Shown here in pieces: positions 8,501 to 16,935 of a stretch of 64,000 nucleotides of DNA. The notes under the pieces were generated by a model, which saw nothing but the letters and a program-made list of their open reading frames with translations, did not search any database and had not been told where the DNA came from. Origin of the DNA: an uncultured Clostridia bacterium. GTDB lineage: Bacteria; Bacillota; Clostridia; UBA1381. The stretch is taken from contig CAKSFT010000005.1 of NCBI GenBank assembly GCA_934454145.1, positions 1 to 64,000 on the forward strand, in the 5' to 3' direction. A program made the position numbers and the translations under genes. The first letter of the stretch is position 1. Each line of letters starts with the position of its first letter.

Positions 8501-9103
8501 ATTCAGAGCGTCCCAGTCAACCATCTTTGCCAAATCGTCATAATCCCAGCAGGCAACCTTCTGGTATTCGTGTGAAGTTCTGAATCCGTCAAAGAAATGA
8601 AGGAACGGAACTCTTCCCTTGATTGTTGTCAGATGTGCAACAGCGCCCAAATCCATAGCCTCCTGCGGATTTGTCGACGCAAGCATTGCGAAACCTGTCT
8701 GACGGCAAGCCATAACGTCCTGATGGTCGCCGAAAATCGAAAGTGCGTGAGATGCCAAAGCTCTTGCCGATACGTTGAATACGCACGGAAGCAATTCTCC
8801 GGCAATCTTGTACATATTCGGAATCATAAGGAGCAAGCCCTGTGAAGCCGTATATGTTGTTGTGAGTGCACCTGCGGTAAGCGAACCGTGAACTGTGCCG
8901 GCAGCGCCTGCTTCAGACTGCATTTCTGTCACCTGCACTGTCTGACCGAAAATATTCTTCTGTCCGGCGGCAGCCCATTTGTCTGTCACTTCAGCCATCG
9001 TTGACGATGGTGTGATGGGGTAAATCGCAGCAACGTCTGTGAACGCATATGACACATAAGCCGCGGCGTTATTACCGTCCATTGTTTTCATTTTTCTTGC
9101 CAA
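5585..9103 (-). CDS. nifJ: Pyruvate:ferredoxin oxidoreductase
   Basis: A 1172-residue single-chain PFOR, the usual length. It oxidises pyruvate plus CoA to acetyl-CoA and CO2 and reduces ferredoxin, the central step of clostridial fermentation. Visible in order: the TPP-dependent domain I start (YPITPSSTMAE), two ferredoxin-type [4Fe-4S] motifs (CLQCGLCSYVCP and CTGCGSCVNVCP), the proximal cluster Cys pair in CAGCGETPY, and the TPP-binding region (GDGWAYDIGFGG, DTEVYSNTGGQ). I choose the TTG at 9103 as the start: AAAGGAGGA lies 7 bases upstream and the product begins MARKMKTMDG as in relatives. It is monocistronic with its own promoter and terminator. Confidence 0.97.
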   Translation of the reverse strand: MARKMKTMDGNNAAAYVSYAFTDVAAIYPITPSSTMAEVTDKWAAAGQKNIFGQTVQVTEMQSEAGAAGTVHGSLTAGALTTTYTASQGLLLMIPNMYKIAGELLPCVFNVSARALASHALSIFGDHQDVMACRQTGFAMLASTNPQEAMDLGAVAHLTTIKGRVPFLHFFDGFRTSHEYQKVACWDYDDLAKMVDWDALNAFRRGSLNPEHPAQRGTAQNPDVFFQAKEASNKYYAAIPALTQEYMDKVNAVIGTDYKLFNYYGAADAEQVIIAMGSVCDTIQETVDYLNANGQKVGMIKVRLYRPFSVEHLLDAIPETVKKITVLDRTKEPGAIAEPLYLDVVAAIAGSKFAGVEVFGGRYGLGSKDTTPAQIIAAFKNKEKKHFTIGIKDDVTNLSLDIAENPDTTPKGITSCKFWGLGADGTVGANKNSVKIIGDHTDMNVQAYFDYDSKKSGGLTVSHLRFGHAKITSTYLINKADFVACHKASYIRQYDMVQDVKPGGVFLLNCSWNQDELEEHIPGQVKRYIAENNIQFYTIDGVKIGKEIGLGNRINTVLQSAFFKLANIIPADDAIKYMKDAATASYSKKGDAIVKMNHDAIDKGACEVVKVEVPESWKNAVDEDLSIRHEGEGKLIDYVNNVLVPINGFRGMQLPVSTFVPYATGEVPLGSSAFEKRGIAIDVPTWNGDACLQCGLCSYVCPHGCIRPVVLTEEEAKNAPEGMKYVKMRQVDGLYFAIAVSVLDCTGCGSCVNVCPEVKGTKALSMSALDDNLGEQAGFDYGINLADKQAVMDKFPISTVKGSQFRMPYLEFSGACAGCGETPYAKLITQLFGDRMYIANATGCSSIWGGSSPSTPYTADKEGRGPAWANSLFEDNAEYGYGMFLGQKALRNANIAKLEKIAEEEPSVKPAIDKFMETKDCGVSNKVATEELLKAIANLNSKEAKDVLADKDFLAKKSVWVFGGDGWAYDIGFGGVDHVLASGEDVNIMVFDTEVYSNTGGQSSKATPTGAIAQFAAAGKAVKKKDLAAIAMSYGYIYVAQIAQGADYNQCLKAMLEAESYHGPSLIIAYAPCINHGIKGGMSIAQTEEKKAVEAGYWHLFRFDPRLALEGKNPFQLDSKEPKANYEDFIMGEVRYNSLARSNPERAKELFAKAQADAKAKYEHLVKLAKQD

Positions 9104-9183
9104 TGAAATCTCCTCCTTTATTTTGTAACAGCCGAAAAAACCGGCCTTAGGTTTACATATATATAAAAATATGCACATCTTAA

Positions 9184-9212
9184 ATGATAACACTTTTTCG
9201 TCATAAAATCAA
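9184..9212 (-). promoter_or_regulatory. Promoter of nifJ
   Basis: On the minus strand: TTGATT (9212-9207), 17 bases, TATCAT (9189-9184), about 80 bp upstream of the TTG start. The leader between them is A/T-rich with one short GC-rich patch around 9132-9145. Confidence 0.6.
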
Positions 9213-9454
9213 GAGATATAGAAATATTTTTGTAATATTTTTTTGAAATTTGTTAAATATATCATATAAAAATTGTACGGCATGTTCTCTTTGGTTTTAA
9301 ATTACCCATTTCATACGGCTGTTTTTTCTCACAACTGTGGTAATTTCCGATTTGTTTTCATATATATTATCAACGAAAAAGTTTGATTGTATCTTGCCCC
9401 TGCCGGATTTTGCAAAAAAAATGTCGCAAACTTCTCCAAATTCTACAAGCGTAT

Positions 9455-9487
9455 TTGACATTTTTTTCTGTCTGAGGGTGATATAAT
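9455..9487 (+). promoter_or_regulatory. Candidate Spo0A-dependent promoter of spoIIGA
   Basis: TTGACA (9455-9460) and TATAAT (9482-9487) are 21 bases apart, too far for an ordinary sigma-A promoter. It resembles the B. subtilis spoIIG promoter, whose -35 and -10 are separated by about 22 bases and which needs Spo0A~P. TGTCGCA at 9422-9428 differs at one base from the Spo0A box TGTCGAA and lies upstream as expected. The rest of the 9104-9578 gap shows only the nifJ promoter and A/T-rich sequence. Confidence 0.55.
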
Positions 9488-9578
9488 CAGTTTTACGGGA
9501 CAAAGAAATTTAGGTAATTGTAAAACTAATGTTTTCCAATTAAAATTCTTGGGTAGAAATTGCAAAGGAGCGGAAAAG

Positions 9579-10382
9579 ATGGTTGTATATGCAGATATTT
9601 TATTTTTTGTCAATTTTTTTATGAACTATCTGATAATTTCGATATGCTCCGCAATTTCGCCCGAGCCGACAAAAAACCGGAGAAAGCTGCTCGCATCTGC
9701 ACTCGGCGGAATATATGGGGTTTGCATGTTTCTCCCTGACTTAAGCTTCATGTATTCCGTCATTTCGGTTTTTCTTTTTTCTGCCGGCATGGTTGCGGTG
9801 CTTTTCTGCCCGTGCAGATTTTTGGAATATCTGCGTTGTCTTTTGGTGTTTTACATATCCTCCTTTTTGCTTGCCGGGAGCATATACATGCTTTTGCCAT
9901 ACTTCGGAGGAGGAATCATCAGAAACAACGTCATATACTACGACGGTCCGAAAATACTCGTCATTGCCGCCGTCACATGCTTTTGCGTTTTGAAATCATT
10001 AAAATATATAAAATCACGGTTCGGCAAAAACGGTTTTTATGTGACGGTACGCTATAAAGACAGAACTGCCTGCCTGAAAGGAATACTCGACACCGGCAAT
10101 CTTCTGTGCGAGCCGATTTGCGGCAACCCCGTTGTCGTCGGGGACGAAGATGTTTTGAAGGAGCTTTTTGACGAAAACTGTACTTTGCTGAACATAAACG
10201 AATGGATAGAGTCCTGTGACATACGCCTCATTCCGTATCAGACTGTCGGGAAAGAGGGTGTCATGACCGGGTTTTTGGCTGACGAGATAATCACCGGCAA
10301 AACAAGCACGGAAAATGTTGTTGTTGCAATCAGTCCGCAAAAGCTCCGTCACGGTCTTTTGGTGAACAATGCAAGTTTATAG
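9579..10382 (+). CDS. spoIIGA: Sporulation sigma-E processing peptidase SpoIIGA
   Basis: A 267-residue protein with five hydrophobic segments in its first half and a soluble C-terminal aspartic-protease-like domain. The catalytic Asp is in GILDTGN (about residue 174). SpoIIGA sits in the septal membrane and, on a signal from the forespore, cleaves the pro-sequence from pro-sigma-E in the mother cell. The start is the ATG at 9579 after AAAGGAG, giving [13 protein letters not shown]. Its substrate sigE follows after only a few bases, the standard arrangement. Confidence 0.93.
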   Translation: MVVYADILFFVNFFMNYLIISICSAISPEPTKNRRKLLASALGGIYGVCMFLPDLSFMYSVISVFLFSAGMVAVLFCPCRFLEYLRCLLVFYISSFLLAGSIYMLLPYFGGGIIRNNVIYYDGPKILVIAAVTCFCVLKSLKYIKSRFGKNGFYVTVRYKDRTACLKGILDTGNLLCEPICGNPVVVGDEDVLKELFDENCTLLNINEWIESCDIRLIPYQTVGKEGVMTGFLADEIITGKTSTENVVVAISPQKLRHGLLVNNASL

Positions 10383-10396
10383 AGAGGGTGGAAACA

Positions 10397-11110
10397 TTGA
10401 TTAATTTGATGAAAAAAATAAGCACTTTTATATCTGAGCTGCGCATGGAATTTTGTGAGCCCGAAGGAATGTATTATATAGGCGGAAGCGATGCCCTTCC
10501 CCCGCCGTTGTCAAAGGAAGAGGAGGAGGATTGCATAGGCAGAATGTCCCATGACGACGCGGCAAAAAGAGTCCTCATAGAACGCAATCTGCGCCTTGTG
10601 GTGTACATTGCACGCAAATTTGAAAATACAGGAATCTATGTTGAGGATTTGATTTCCATCGGCACCATTGGGCTTATCAAAGCCATAAACACTTTTAACC
10701 CCGAAAAAAACATAAAGCTTGCGACATATGCGTCACGTTGCATTGAAAACGAAATCCTTATGTATCTGAGAAAAAATCAGAACCGCCGCAGCGAAGTGTC
10801 CATAGATGAGCCGCTGAATGTGGACTGGGACGGAAACGAGCTTCTTCTGTCAGACATTCTCGGGACAGAAAATGACGTCATATACCGTGGCATTGAGGAC
10901 GAGGTGGACAGAATGCTGCTCGCCTCCGCCATGGATAAGCTGACGCCGAGAGAAAAACAGATAATGATTATGCGTTTCGGGCTGAACAACCAAAAAGAAA
11001 AGACACAAAAGGAAGTGGCAGATTCGCTGGGGATATCCCAATCATACATTTCCCGACTGGAAAAGAGAATAATTAAACGATTAAAAAAAGAAATTCTCAG
11101 AATGAATTAA
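10397..11110 (+). CDS. sigE: RNA polymerase sporulation sigma factor sigma-E
   Basis: About 237 residues, with the sigma-70 region 2 core ([30 protein letters not shown]), the region 2.4-3 stretch and a region 4 helix-turn-helix ([21 protein letters not shown]). An N-terminal pro-sequence of about 25 residues ends at the cleavage neighbourhood [14 protein letters not shown], which SpoIIGA processes. Sigma-E directs the early mother-cell programme. I prefer the TTG at 10397 because GAGGGTGG precedes it at good spacing; the GTG at 10388 would overlap that site. Confidence 0.95.
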   Translation: MINLMKKISTFISELRMEFCEPEGMYYIGGSDALPPPLSKEEEEDCIGRMSHDDAAKRVLIERNLRLVVYIARKFENTGIYVEDLISIGTIGLIKAINTFNPEKNIKLATYASRCIENEILMYLRKNQNRRSEVSIDEPLNVDWDGNELLLSDILGTENDVIYRGIEDEVDRMLLASAMDKLTPREKQIMIMRFGLNNQKEKTQKEVADSLGISQSYISRLEKRIIKRLKKEILRMN

Positions 11111-11209
11111 GCATTTATCGGGTATACTTTTAAAAGAGAAATTTCCCCGTTTTTTTCCTGTACATAGGGCATAAAAAATGATGTGCCCGTCAAAAAAGGG
11201 GGATTTGCT

Positions 11210-11980
11210 TTGATAAACAAGGTTGAAATATGCGGTGTCAACACCGCAAAGCTTCCTACTCTTTCAAAGGAGCAGAAAGACGAGCTTTTCGTAAAAATCA
11301 AAAACGGTGACAAAGCGGCAAGAGAAGAATTTGTCCGCGGCAACCTCAGGCTGGTTCTGAGTGTGATACAAAGATTCAACAACCGCGGCGAAAGCGTGGA
11401 CGACCTATTTCAGGTGGGTTGTATCGGCCTGATAAAAGCCATTGATAACTTTGATTTAACCCAACAGGTACAATTTTCCACTTATGCCGTGCCCATGATA
11501 ATCGGGGAAATCAGAAGATACCTGCGCGACAACAATGCCATCCGCGTAAGCCGTTCCATGAAGGACACCGCATACAAGGCGCTTTATGTAAAAGAAAAAC
11601 TTACCAGCAAAAATTCCAAAGAACCGACAATTGCGGAAATTTCAAAGGAACTGGATATACCGAAAGAAGATATCGTAATCGCCCTGAATGCTATTGCCGA
11701 CCCCGTAAGCCTTTTTGAGCCGGTATATCACGATGGCGGAGAGGCAATATATGTCATGGACCAAGTCAAAGACGGCAAAAACAGCGATGAGAACTGGCTG
11801 GAAAGCATCGCTCTTGGAGAGGCGATGAAGCACCTTTCGGACAGGGAAAAACATATCCTTAACCTGCGTTTTTTCCAGGGCAAAACGCAAATGGAGGTTG
11901 CCGACGAAATAGGCATCAGCCAGGCACAGGTTTCCCGTCTTGAAAAAGGCGCGCTCAAGCATATGCGGAAATATGTATAA
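11210..11980 (+). CDS. sigG: RNA polymerase sporulation sigma factor sigma-G
   Basis: A 256-residue sigma factor with the diagnostic N-terminus NKVEICGVNTAKLP, nearly invariant region 2 (RFNNRGESVDDLFQVGCIGL, FSTYAVPMIIGEIRRYLRDN) and region 4 HTH (KTQMEVADEIGISQAQVSRLEKGA). It runs the late forespore programme. The start is a TTG at 11210 after AAGGGGGA; the longer frame from 11183 lacks a ribosome site and the family N-terminus. A 100-bp gap follows sigE, where a forespore promoter would be expected, but I cannot point to convincing -35/-10 boxes. Confidence 0.97.
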   Translation: MINKVEICGVNTAKLPTLSKEQKDELFVKIKNGDKAAREEFVRGNLRLVLSVIQRFNNRGESVDDLFQVGCIGLIKAIDNFDLTQQVQFSTYAVPMIIGEIRRYLRDNNAIRVSRSMKDTAYKALYVKEKLTSKNSKEPTIAEISKELDIPKEDIVIALNAIADPVSLFEPVYHDGGEAIYVMDQVKDGKNSDENWLESIALGEAMKHLSDREKHILNLRFFQGKTQMEVADEIGISQAQVSRLEKGALKHMRKYV

Positions 11981-11990
11981 GATTATCATT

Positions 11991-12036
11991 CTGCAAGGCA
12001 GCATACCAAAGAGTATAAATGTCTTGCAGTTTTTGT
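11991..12036 (+). terminator. Terminator after sigG
   Basis: Arms CTGCAAGGCA (11991-12000) and TGTCTTGCAG (12020-12029), with one G-T pair and a 19-base loop, followed by TTTTTGTG. It lies 10 bp past the sigG stop and before the ylmC ribosome site, so ylmC may depend on readthrough. Confidence 0.65.
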
Positions 12037-12055
12037 GTTTGGGAGGTAAAATTTT

Positions 12056-12304
12056 ATGCGCACTGCGGATTTGCGCCAAAGAGAAGTCATAAACATCGCC
12101 ACGGCAGAACGGATAGGGTTTATTTCCGATGTGGAAATGGACTTTGAAAACGGAAGTGTAAAAGCAGTAATTGTCCCGGTAAAGCAAGGGCTTGCCGGTC
12201 TTTTCGGCAAGCGCCGCGACTGTGTTGTCCCGTGGGACAAAATTGTCGCAGTCGGCAAAGATTTGGTGCTGGCAGAGCTGGAAACCGTTGAAATCATCAA
12301 ATAG
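12056..12304 (+). CDS. ylmC: YlmC/YmxH-family PRC-barrel sporulation protein
   Basis: An 82-residue small beta-barrel protein: an N-terminal TADLRQREVINIATAERIGFISDVEMD and a C-terminal VPWDKIVAVGKDLVLAEL stretch typical of the family found next to sigG in Clostridia and Bacilli. Molecular function is not established. GGGAGG stands about 10 bases before the ATG. A strong terminator follows directly. Confidence 0.9.
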   Translation: MRTADLRQREVINIATAERIGFISDVEMDFENGSVKAVIVPVKQGLAGLFGKRRDCVVPWDKIVAVGKDLVLAELETVEIIK

Positions 12305-12310
12305 CCGAAA

Positions 12311-12343
12311 GGCATGAGAAGTATTTTTTTTACTTCTCATGCC
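12311..12343. terminator. Bidirectional terminator, copy 1 of a recurring palindrome
   Basis: Arms GGCATGAGAAGTA and TACTTCTCATGCC around a run of seven T. It separates ylmC from the convergent gene ending at 12353. The same stem, in reverse orientation and with an A-run loop one base shorter, occurs at 31793-31826. Confidence 0.9.
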
Positions 12344-12352
12344 CCTTTTCCG

Positions 12353-15300
12353 TTATTTCCATGGTTTCCCGACAGGATTCATTTTTAGAATATCGTCCCA
12401 AAAATACACTGTCATGTTTTCTTCTGCGGCAATTTTTATCACCTTGTTTTTTTTACAATTTATCGTCTGCACGCCCACAAGCCTGCCGCTTTCATCACGT
12501 TTTGCAACAACCGCTGTATACTTTTCCAGATTTGTTCTGATGTCTATTTCCAAAACTCCGTTTACAATCTGTGCGGTCTTCTCAAAATATTCCTTTGCAT
12601 TTTTGGAAAAGCAAAACGAATATTCCGTCTGCATCGGACTTATCGTATTTGGATTTTTGGGGGCTATTTGCCGCGACAGCTTTACAATGCACCCCTCCCC
12701 TTGCCGAAAATCCTCGGCAAACATTATCTTTAATATATTACCTTCAACCGACAAACTGTATTTGTCCGCAGACAGGAGATTTGAATATCGGTACACTTTT
12801 ACAGTGTTATAATTGACGGAAGTTTCGTCAATATCACAATTGAACACCGCATTAAATCCCTCAACATTGTCGTTTTGGGAATTATCCGTCGGGGCTGTTT
12901 TGTATATCCTCATTTCATCGGCATCTATGCGAACATTGTCTATCCAATAAACAGCATCGCCCTCCCCGTCAATTATTGTATATGGCGTCTGATATGCCAT
13001 TTCAAATACAAGCACAGAGGGTTCTCCGCTGTAACATGGAAGATTTTCCCGACTCTTTACAAGTGCTCCGTCTTTATATACAAAAACATCATATGTGCCG
13101 TTTTTTACATTAATCTTTCTTTTGACGGTTATATATTTATCTTTTTCTACATTGTCTAATGTAAAATTAAAGCCCGACTTTGTTGTCATGGCGTAAAGAT
13201 ATTTTGAGTGCGTAAACAAAGAAGAAATTATATTTTTGCTGCCGTCGGTGAGTGTTGCAAGATTTCTTATTCCTCCCCGATAGTTTTCCTGCCTTATGTC
13301 AAAACTGACCGTTATCTCCTCGTCATCTATACCGTCTAAATTTATCTTCAGATATGACGGATTTCTGCTTTCAAGGTTTTGTTCATTGCGCACCATCTTC
13401 AATGCCTTTGACCCATATTGGTCTTTTTCAACGGATATCACATCGCCCTCTGCGACAGAAATCTCATATTTTGGGTTTTGCGGCATTTCCCCCGTTCTGT
13501 ATTCTTCAAACCCTTCCGCAAAATGAACCTTGTTTTCATTTTTGACTGTCGAAAAAGAAAACACATAATCCTCTGACATATTCGTATGGCTCAGAGAATC
13601 AGGCGATATGCTGCTCATGAGTTCGACATTATAAAGCGACGAATATTTCATACCGCCCGTAATTTTAATATAGATGTTTCTGCCATCACTTTCTATGGTA
13701 TAATCGGAAATTTCGATTCCGTTTTCCTTAATCTTTACACTTTCTTTTGTAATCGTCTGTGAATCTAATTTGTCATTCCACTTTATTCTTATCACATCTC
13801 CGGGTTCTGCATTTTCCGCGCCGTTTGCCGGATATGTATATTGCGGTGCCAACTCTCCCGCATCAATCCAGACATTATCAATTTTGTAGACTGCATTGCC
13901 CGTCCCTTCGCACGGTTCAAAAGGGCGCTGATATCCCAAGCGGAACAGAAGCACACCTGCTTCCCCGTCCGGGCATTGGCGTACACCGGAATAACTTATC
14001 TGTTCTCCGTCTTGGAAAATCCACAATTCATATGTATTGTTATCCAAATTCAGGGTTCGTTTTATTGTCGCATAGGAATCCGGCGCCAGTTTTCTCATGT
14101 CATATGCATAGCGGTCAAGATAACCGCCTGTTGTTTTGACTCCGTAAAAATATGACATATGTGTCAAAAGCCTTACCACATCCCCGTCGCCAACGGTTTT
14201 TACGCTCCCCATGTCACGCCACGCACCGCGGAAATTGTCCGGCATAATGTCATAAGTTACGGTTACGGTTCCGCTGCTTTTTTCGGGGAATACAAGCTTT
14301 GCAAAGGTTTGCGCTGTGTTATATAAATTGCTTTCATTGCGTTCAAACCTCAAATATCCGTTGCCTGATGCGTCTTTTTCCAGGCTCAGAACGTCGCCTT
14401 CGCAAACCTCAAAATCCCACCCCTGTTTTTTCAGTTCCGTCAGAGAACATTCACCGTCAAAATCACTCCCGGCAATCAGCGTCCCGCATTTTGCGGCATC
14501 TTTTTTTACGCTAAATTCCCCTCTTTGGATGACATTTTCTTCAAATCCATTGCATACCGCACTGACCCTCCAAAAGTATTTTCCCGATTTTTCCAGTTCA
14601 ACAAAACACCCATTTTCCTTTGTCTTGATGCATGCAGCCGTATTTCCCGATTCGTCTGTCACCAAAACCTCATAGCAGTCCGCGCCGCCTGCACGAAGCC
14701 ACGTAAAATCTATTTTTCCGTATTCAAAAACCTCTCCGTTTCCCGGTTTTGTCACCTCGTGTCTTGCAGACCACTTTTTTTGGTCTGCACCGTTTTGCGG
14801 CATTGTTATCTGCGGCACATTTTCCGCACTCTCATTGTCCGAAACTTCTCCATATGTATAAACATGATCCGAGATAAAAATATAATCGTCATTATCAATC
14901 CCGTTTCCGTAAAAGCGGTTTCCTTTTATTGTAACGTTTTTGGGATATCCCGTTTCCGTTACGTCCTGTGCCCCCTGCAAAATATCTCTCTCATAATTTC
15001 TGACGTCCTCCGCAAGCTGTGCAAACCCGTCGTATCCTTCCCACAAGCTTTCGTCAAAGCTGCTGTCGGATATAAATTTCAAAAACCCGTCATATGCTGT
15101 TTTATAATTATTTTTACCCGGCACCGTTTCAGCCTTTCCCCATTCTCCCGTCACGCCCCTGTTGTCATAGTCAATTGCACTTTCGCAATCCGCAACGATG
15201 TTTCCCGTCACAATATTTCCTTTACCGCCCCCGAAAAACATTGCCCTTGAGCAATCCTCAAAGACATTGTCCGAAACTTTTGTTCCGCAAAGCAAATCAT

Positions 15301-16795
15301 CCATATAAATTGCAGACACGGTATATGAATCGTCATCTACGCTCTTTTTGATGTCATGGAAATAATTGTACGATATCTCATTCCCCCAATAGGTCCAGTT
15401 TCTTCCGCAATACACCGCCGAGCTGTCCGAGCCTTCCAAAACCACATTGTATATATCGTTATGCAAAATTTTATTTTGCGAACCGGTAAACCGCACAGCA
15501 CAATGCGGCGCATCATGTATGGTGTTATATTCTGCGGAATTTCCGAACCCGGCAAGAAATATCCCCGGCTGATAAGTCCTGAAAATTCTGCCGAAATTAT
15601 ATATATTATTGTTTACCGCCATGCTCCGTCCGCTCCTTGCGGAAACATTGTCGCCCGACACAAGCCTGATTCCAGCCGCACCTATATTGTATACCTCACA
15701 CCCCTTCACGGTATTTGCGGTTCCGTCAAGCCAAATCCCGTCGCCGCCTATATTTCTTACGACACAATCGTCAATGGTTATATTTTTACTTGCAACGGCA
15801 TAAATTGCTTCTCCTCTTGTGTATTCAAAAGTTATCCCCGAAATGTTTATATCCGAGGCATTGTTTATCCTGAGTAGTGCCGAGCTTAAAACGCTCAGTT
15901 CCGGCGCCTCGTCCGAGAAGTGCCTGTCGGGATAATAATAAAGCATTTTTTTCTGTGCATCAATATAATATTCTCCTGCCATATCCAGTTCTTCCGGCAT
16001 ATTCATTGCAAAAAACCGTTTTCCCTTCAAAACCTTATCCCCATATTCCAAATTGCCGGAGAGCGTGACTGACGAATTTTCAACATCGACATCTTTTATA
16101 TAAATATTTTCAAAAGACCAGTTATAAGCAAAATATCCGCATACCATGGCACAATCGGCATTTTTCCATTTGGCAATCCTGTCATCATTCACCTCAAACG
16201 TGACCCCGTCTGAACCCACATTTCCTGTTTTTGCATATCCGAAGTTCGGCCATCTTGCGATGTTCTGTGCAACCCCTCCCGAGAAAAGCTCATAATACCC
16301 CGTACCGCCATGCAAAGGCATATATCGCGGATATTTTTCCACAGAATCTACATAATTCTCCAAATTACAGCAATACACCATTCCTCTTGATTCCTCCGGG
16401 AGCCTTTCCAAAAACAACGCGTCGTCTGCTTTGCGGAATGTATCTTGGGGAAGTGCCACCGAACCCCTCACAAAAACATCTCCGTCGCCATATGCCCTTA
16501 TTGTCATTCCGTTGTCCCTTGCTGTCAGTTCAAGGCTTTTTTCTCTCCTGTACACCCCTGCATGGACGACTATCTCGGCTTTTGCGTTTCCCCCCAGGCT
16601 CCTGTATATATCTCTTGCTTTTTCAAAACTTTTCACCGGTTTTTCAGCCGTCCCCCCGTTCAGGTCATTGCCGTCTGCCGACACATGAATCTCTTGTATT
16701 TCCGGTGCGTTATCCGCAAACGAAACGGGGATTGCGGAAAGCAAAACAAAAAGAGCAAGCGCCATTGCCGCATATCTAAAATTTCTATTCATCAT
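12353..16795 (-). CDS. Secreted right-handed beta-helix protein with LamG-like and Ig-like modules
   Basis: About 1480 residues. A signal peptide (about 1-28, ending PVSFA) is followed by a GH141-like beta-helix (about 35-620). It has the IHVSADGNDLNGGTAEKPVKSFEKA-type start, ARWPN, and helix rungs including GSDSSAVYCG and AIYMDDLLCG. Then come a fibronectin-III-like segment (about 650-740) and two units each made of a LamG-like jelly-roll and an SbsA-type Ig-like domain (about 750-1040 and 1055-1340). The start is ATG 16795 or 16792 after GAGAGGAT. Likely an extracellular glycan-cleaving enzyme; beta-helix hydrolases and lyases cannot be told apart from fold alone. Last gene of cluster A. 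No anchor is visible, so it may be free or held by its binding modules. Confidence 0.75.
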   Translation of the reverse strand: MMNRNFRYAAMALALFVLLSAIPVSFADNAPEIQEIHVSADGNDLNGGTAEKPVKSFEKARDIYRSLGGNAKAEIVVHAGVYRREKSLELTARDNGMTIRAYGDGDVFVRGSVALPQDTFRKADDALFLERLPEESRGMVYCCNLENYVDSVEKYPRYMPLHGGTGYYELFSGGVAQNIARWPNFGYAKTGNVGSDGVTFEVNDDRIAKWKNADCAMVCGYFAYNWSFENIYIKDVDVENSSVTLSGNLEYGDKVLKGKRFFAMNMPEELDMAGEYYIDAQKKMLYYYPDRHFSDEAPELSVLSSALLRINNASDINISGITFEYTRGEAIYAVASKNITIDDCVVRNIGGDGIWLDGTANTVKGCEVYNIGAAGIRLVSGDNVSARSGRSMAVNNNIYNFGRIFRTYQPGIFLAGFGNSAEYNTIHDAPHCAVRFTGSQNKILHNDIYNVVLEGSDSSAVYCGRNWTYWGNEISYNYFHDIKKSVDDDSYTVSAIYMDDLLCGTKVSDNVFEDCSRAMFFGGGKGNIVTGNIVADCESAIDYDNRGVTGEWGKAETVPGKNNYKTAYDGFLKFISDSSFDESLWEGYDGFAQLAEDVRNYERDILQGAQDVTETGYPKNVTIKGNRFYGNGIDNDDYIFISDHVYTYGEVSDNESAENVPQITMPQNGADQKKWSARHEVTKPGNGEVFEYGKIDFTWLRAGGADCYEVLVTDESGNTAACIKTKENGCFVELEKSGKYFWRVSAVCNGFEENVIQRGEFSVKKDAAKCGTLIAGSDFDGECSLTELKKQGWDFEVCEGDVLSLEKDASGNGYLRFERNESNLYNTAQTFAKLVFPEKSSGTVTVTYDIMPDNFRGAWRDMGSVKTVGDGDVVRLLTHMSYFYGVKTTGGYLDRYAYDMRKLAPDSYATIKRTLNLDNNTYELWIFQDGEQISYSGVRQCPDGEAGVLLFRLGYQRPFEPCEGTGNAVYKIDNVWIDAGELAPQYTYPANGAENAEPGDVIRIKWNDKLDSQTITKESVKIKENGIEISDYTIESDGRNIYIKITGGMKYSSLYNVELMSSISPDSLSHTNMSEDYVFSFSTVKNENKVHFAEGFEEYRTGEMPQNPKYEISVAEGDVISVEKDQYGSKALKMVRNEQNLESRNPSYLKINLDGIDDEEITVSFDIRQENYRGGIRNLATLTDGSKNIISSLFTHSKYLYAMTTKSGFNFTLDNVEKDKYITVKRKINVKNGTYDVFVYKDGALVKSRENLPCYSGEPSVLVFEMAYQTPYTIIDGEGDAVYWIDNVRIDADEMRIYKTAPTDNSQNDNVEGFNAVFNCDIDETSVNYNTVKVYRYSNLLSADKYSLSVEGNILKIMFAEDFRQGEGCIVKLSRQIAPKNPNTISPMQTEYSFCFSKNAKEYFEKTAQIVNGVLEIDIRTNLEKYTAVVAKRDESGRLVGVQTINCKKNKVIKIAAEENMTVYFWDDILKMNPVGKPWK

Positions 16796-16851
16796 ATCTA
16801 TCCTCTCTTGCAGATGCTCATTTTTCATATCGCCGCTATACAGCAAAAGAA

Positions 16852-16880
16852 AGAGGCAAGTTCATTCAGAGCTTGCCCCT
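16852..16880 (-). terminator. Intracluster terminator before the last cluster A gene
   Basis: On the minus strand, AGGGGCAAG (16880-16872) pairs with CTTGCCTCT (16860-16852), then TTCTTTTGCT. It follows the gene ending at 16936 and precedes the start at 16795, so transcription of the last gene may be reduced. A second, imperfect GC-rich hairpin lies around 16890-16932. Confidence 0.6.
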
Positions 16881-16935
16881 CCTTTTGCGCAGGGACACGG
16901 CTGCCATTGCTTTTTTGCGCATCCCCGTCCCTTTT

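Noticed and set aside
9250..9275. Rex-type redox operator upstream of nifJ
   Set aside because: Only one half-site (TTGTTAA) is present; the second half is missing, and it lies well upstream of the promoter.
9297..9503. 68-residue minus-strand frame upstream of spoIIGA
   Set aside because: TTG start without a ribosome site, no recognisable family, and it overlaps the spoIIGA promoter.
11642..12340. 232-residue minus-strand frame opposite sigG and ylmC
   Set aside because: Antisense shadow of two certain genes with no family match.
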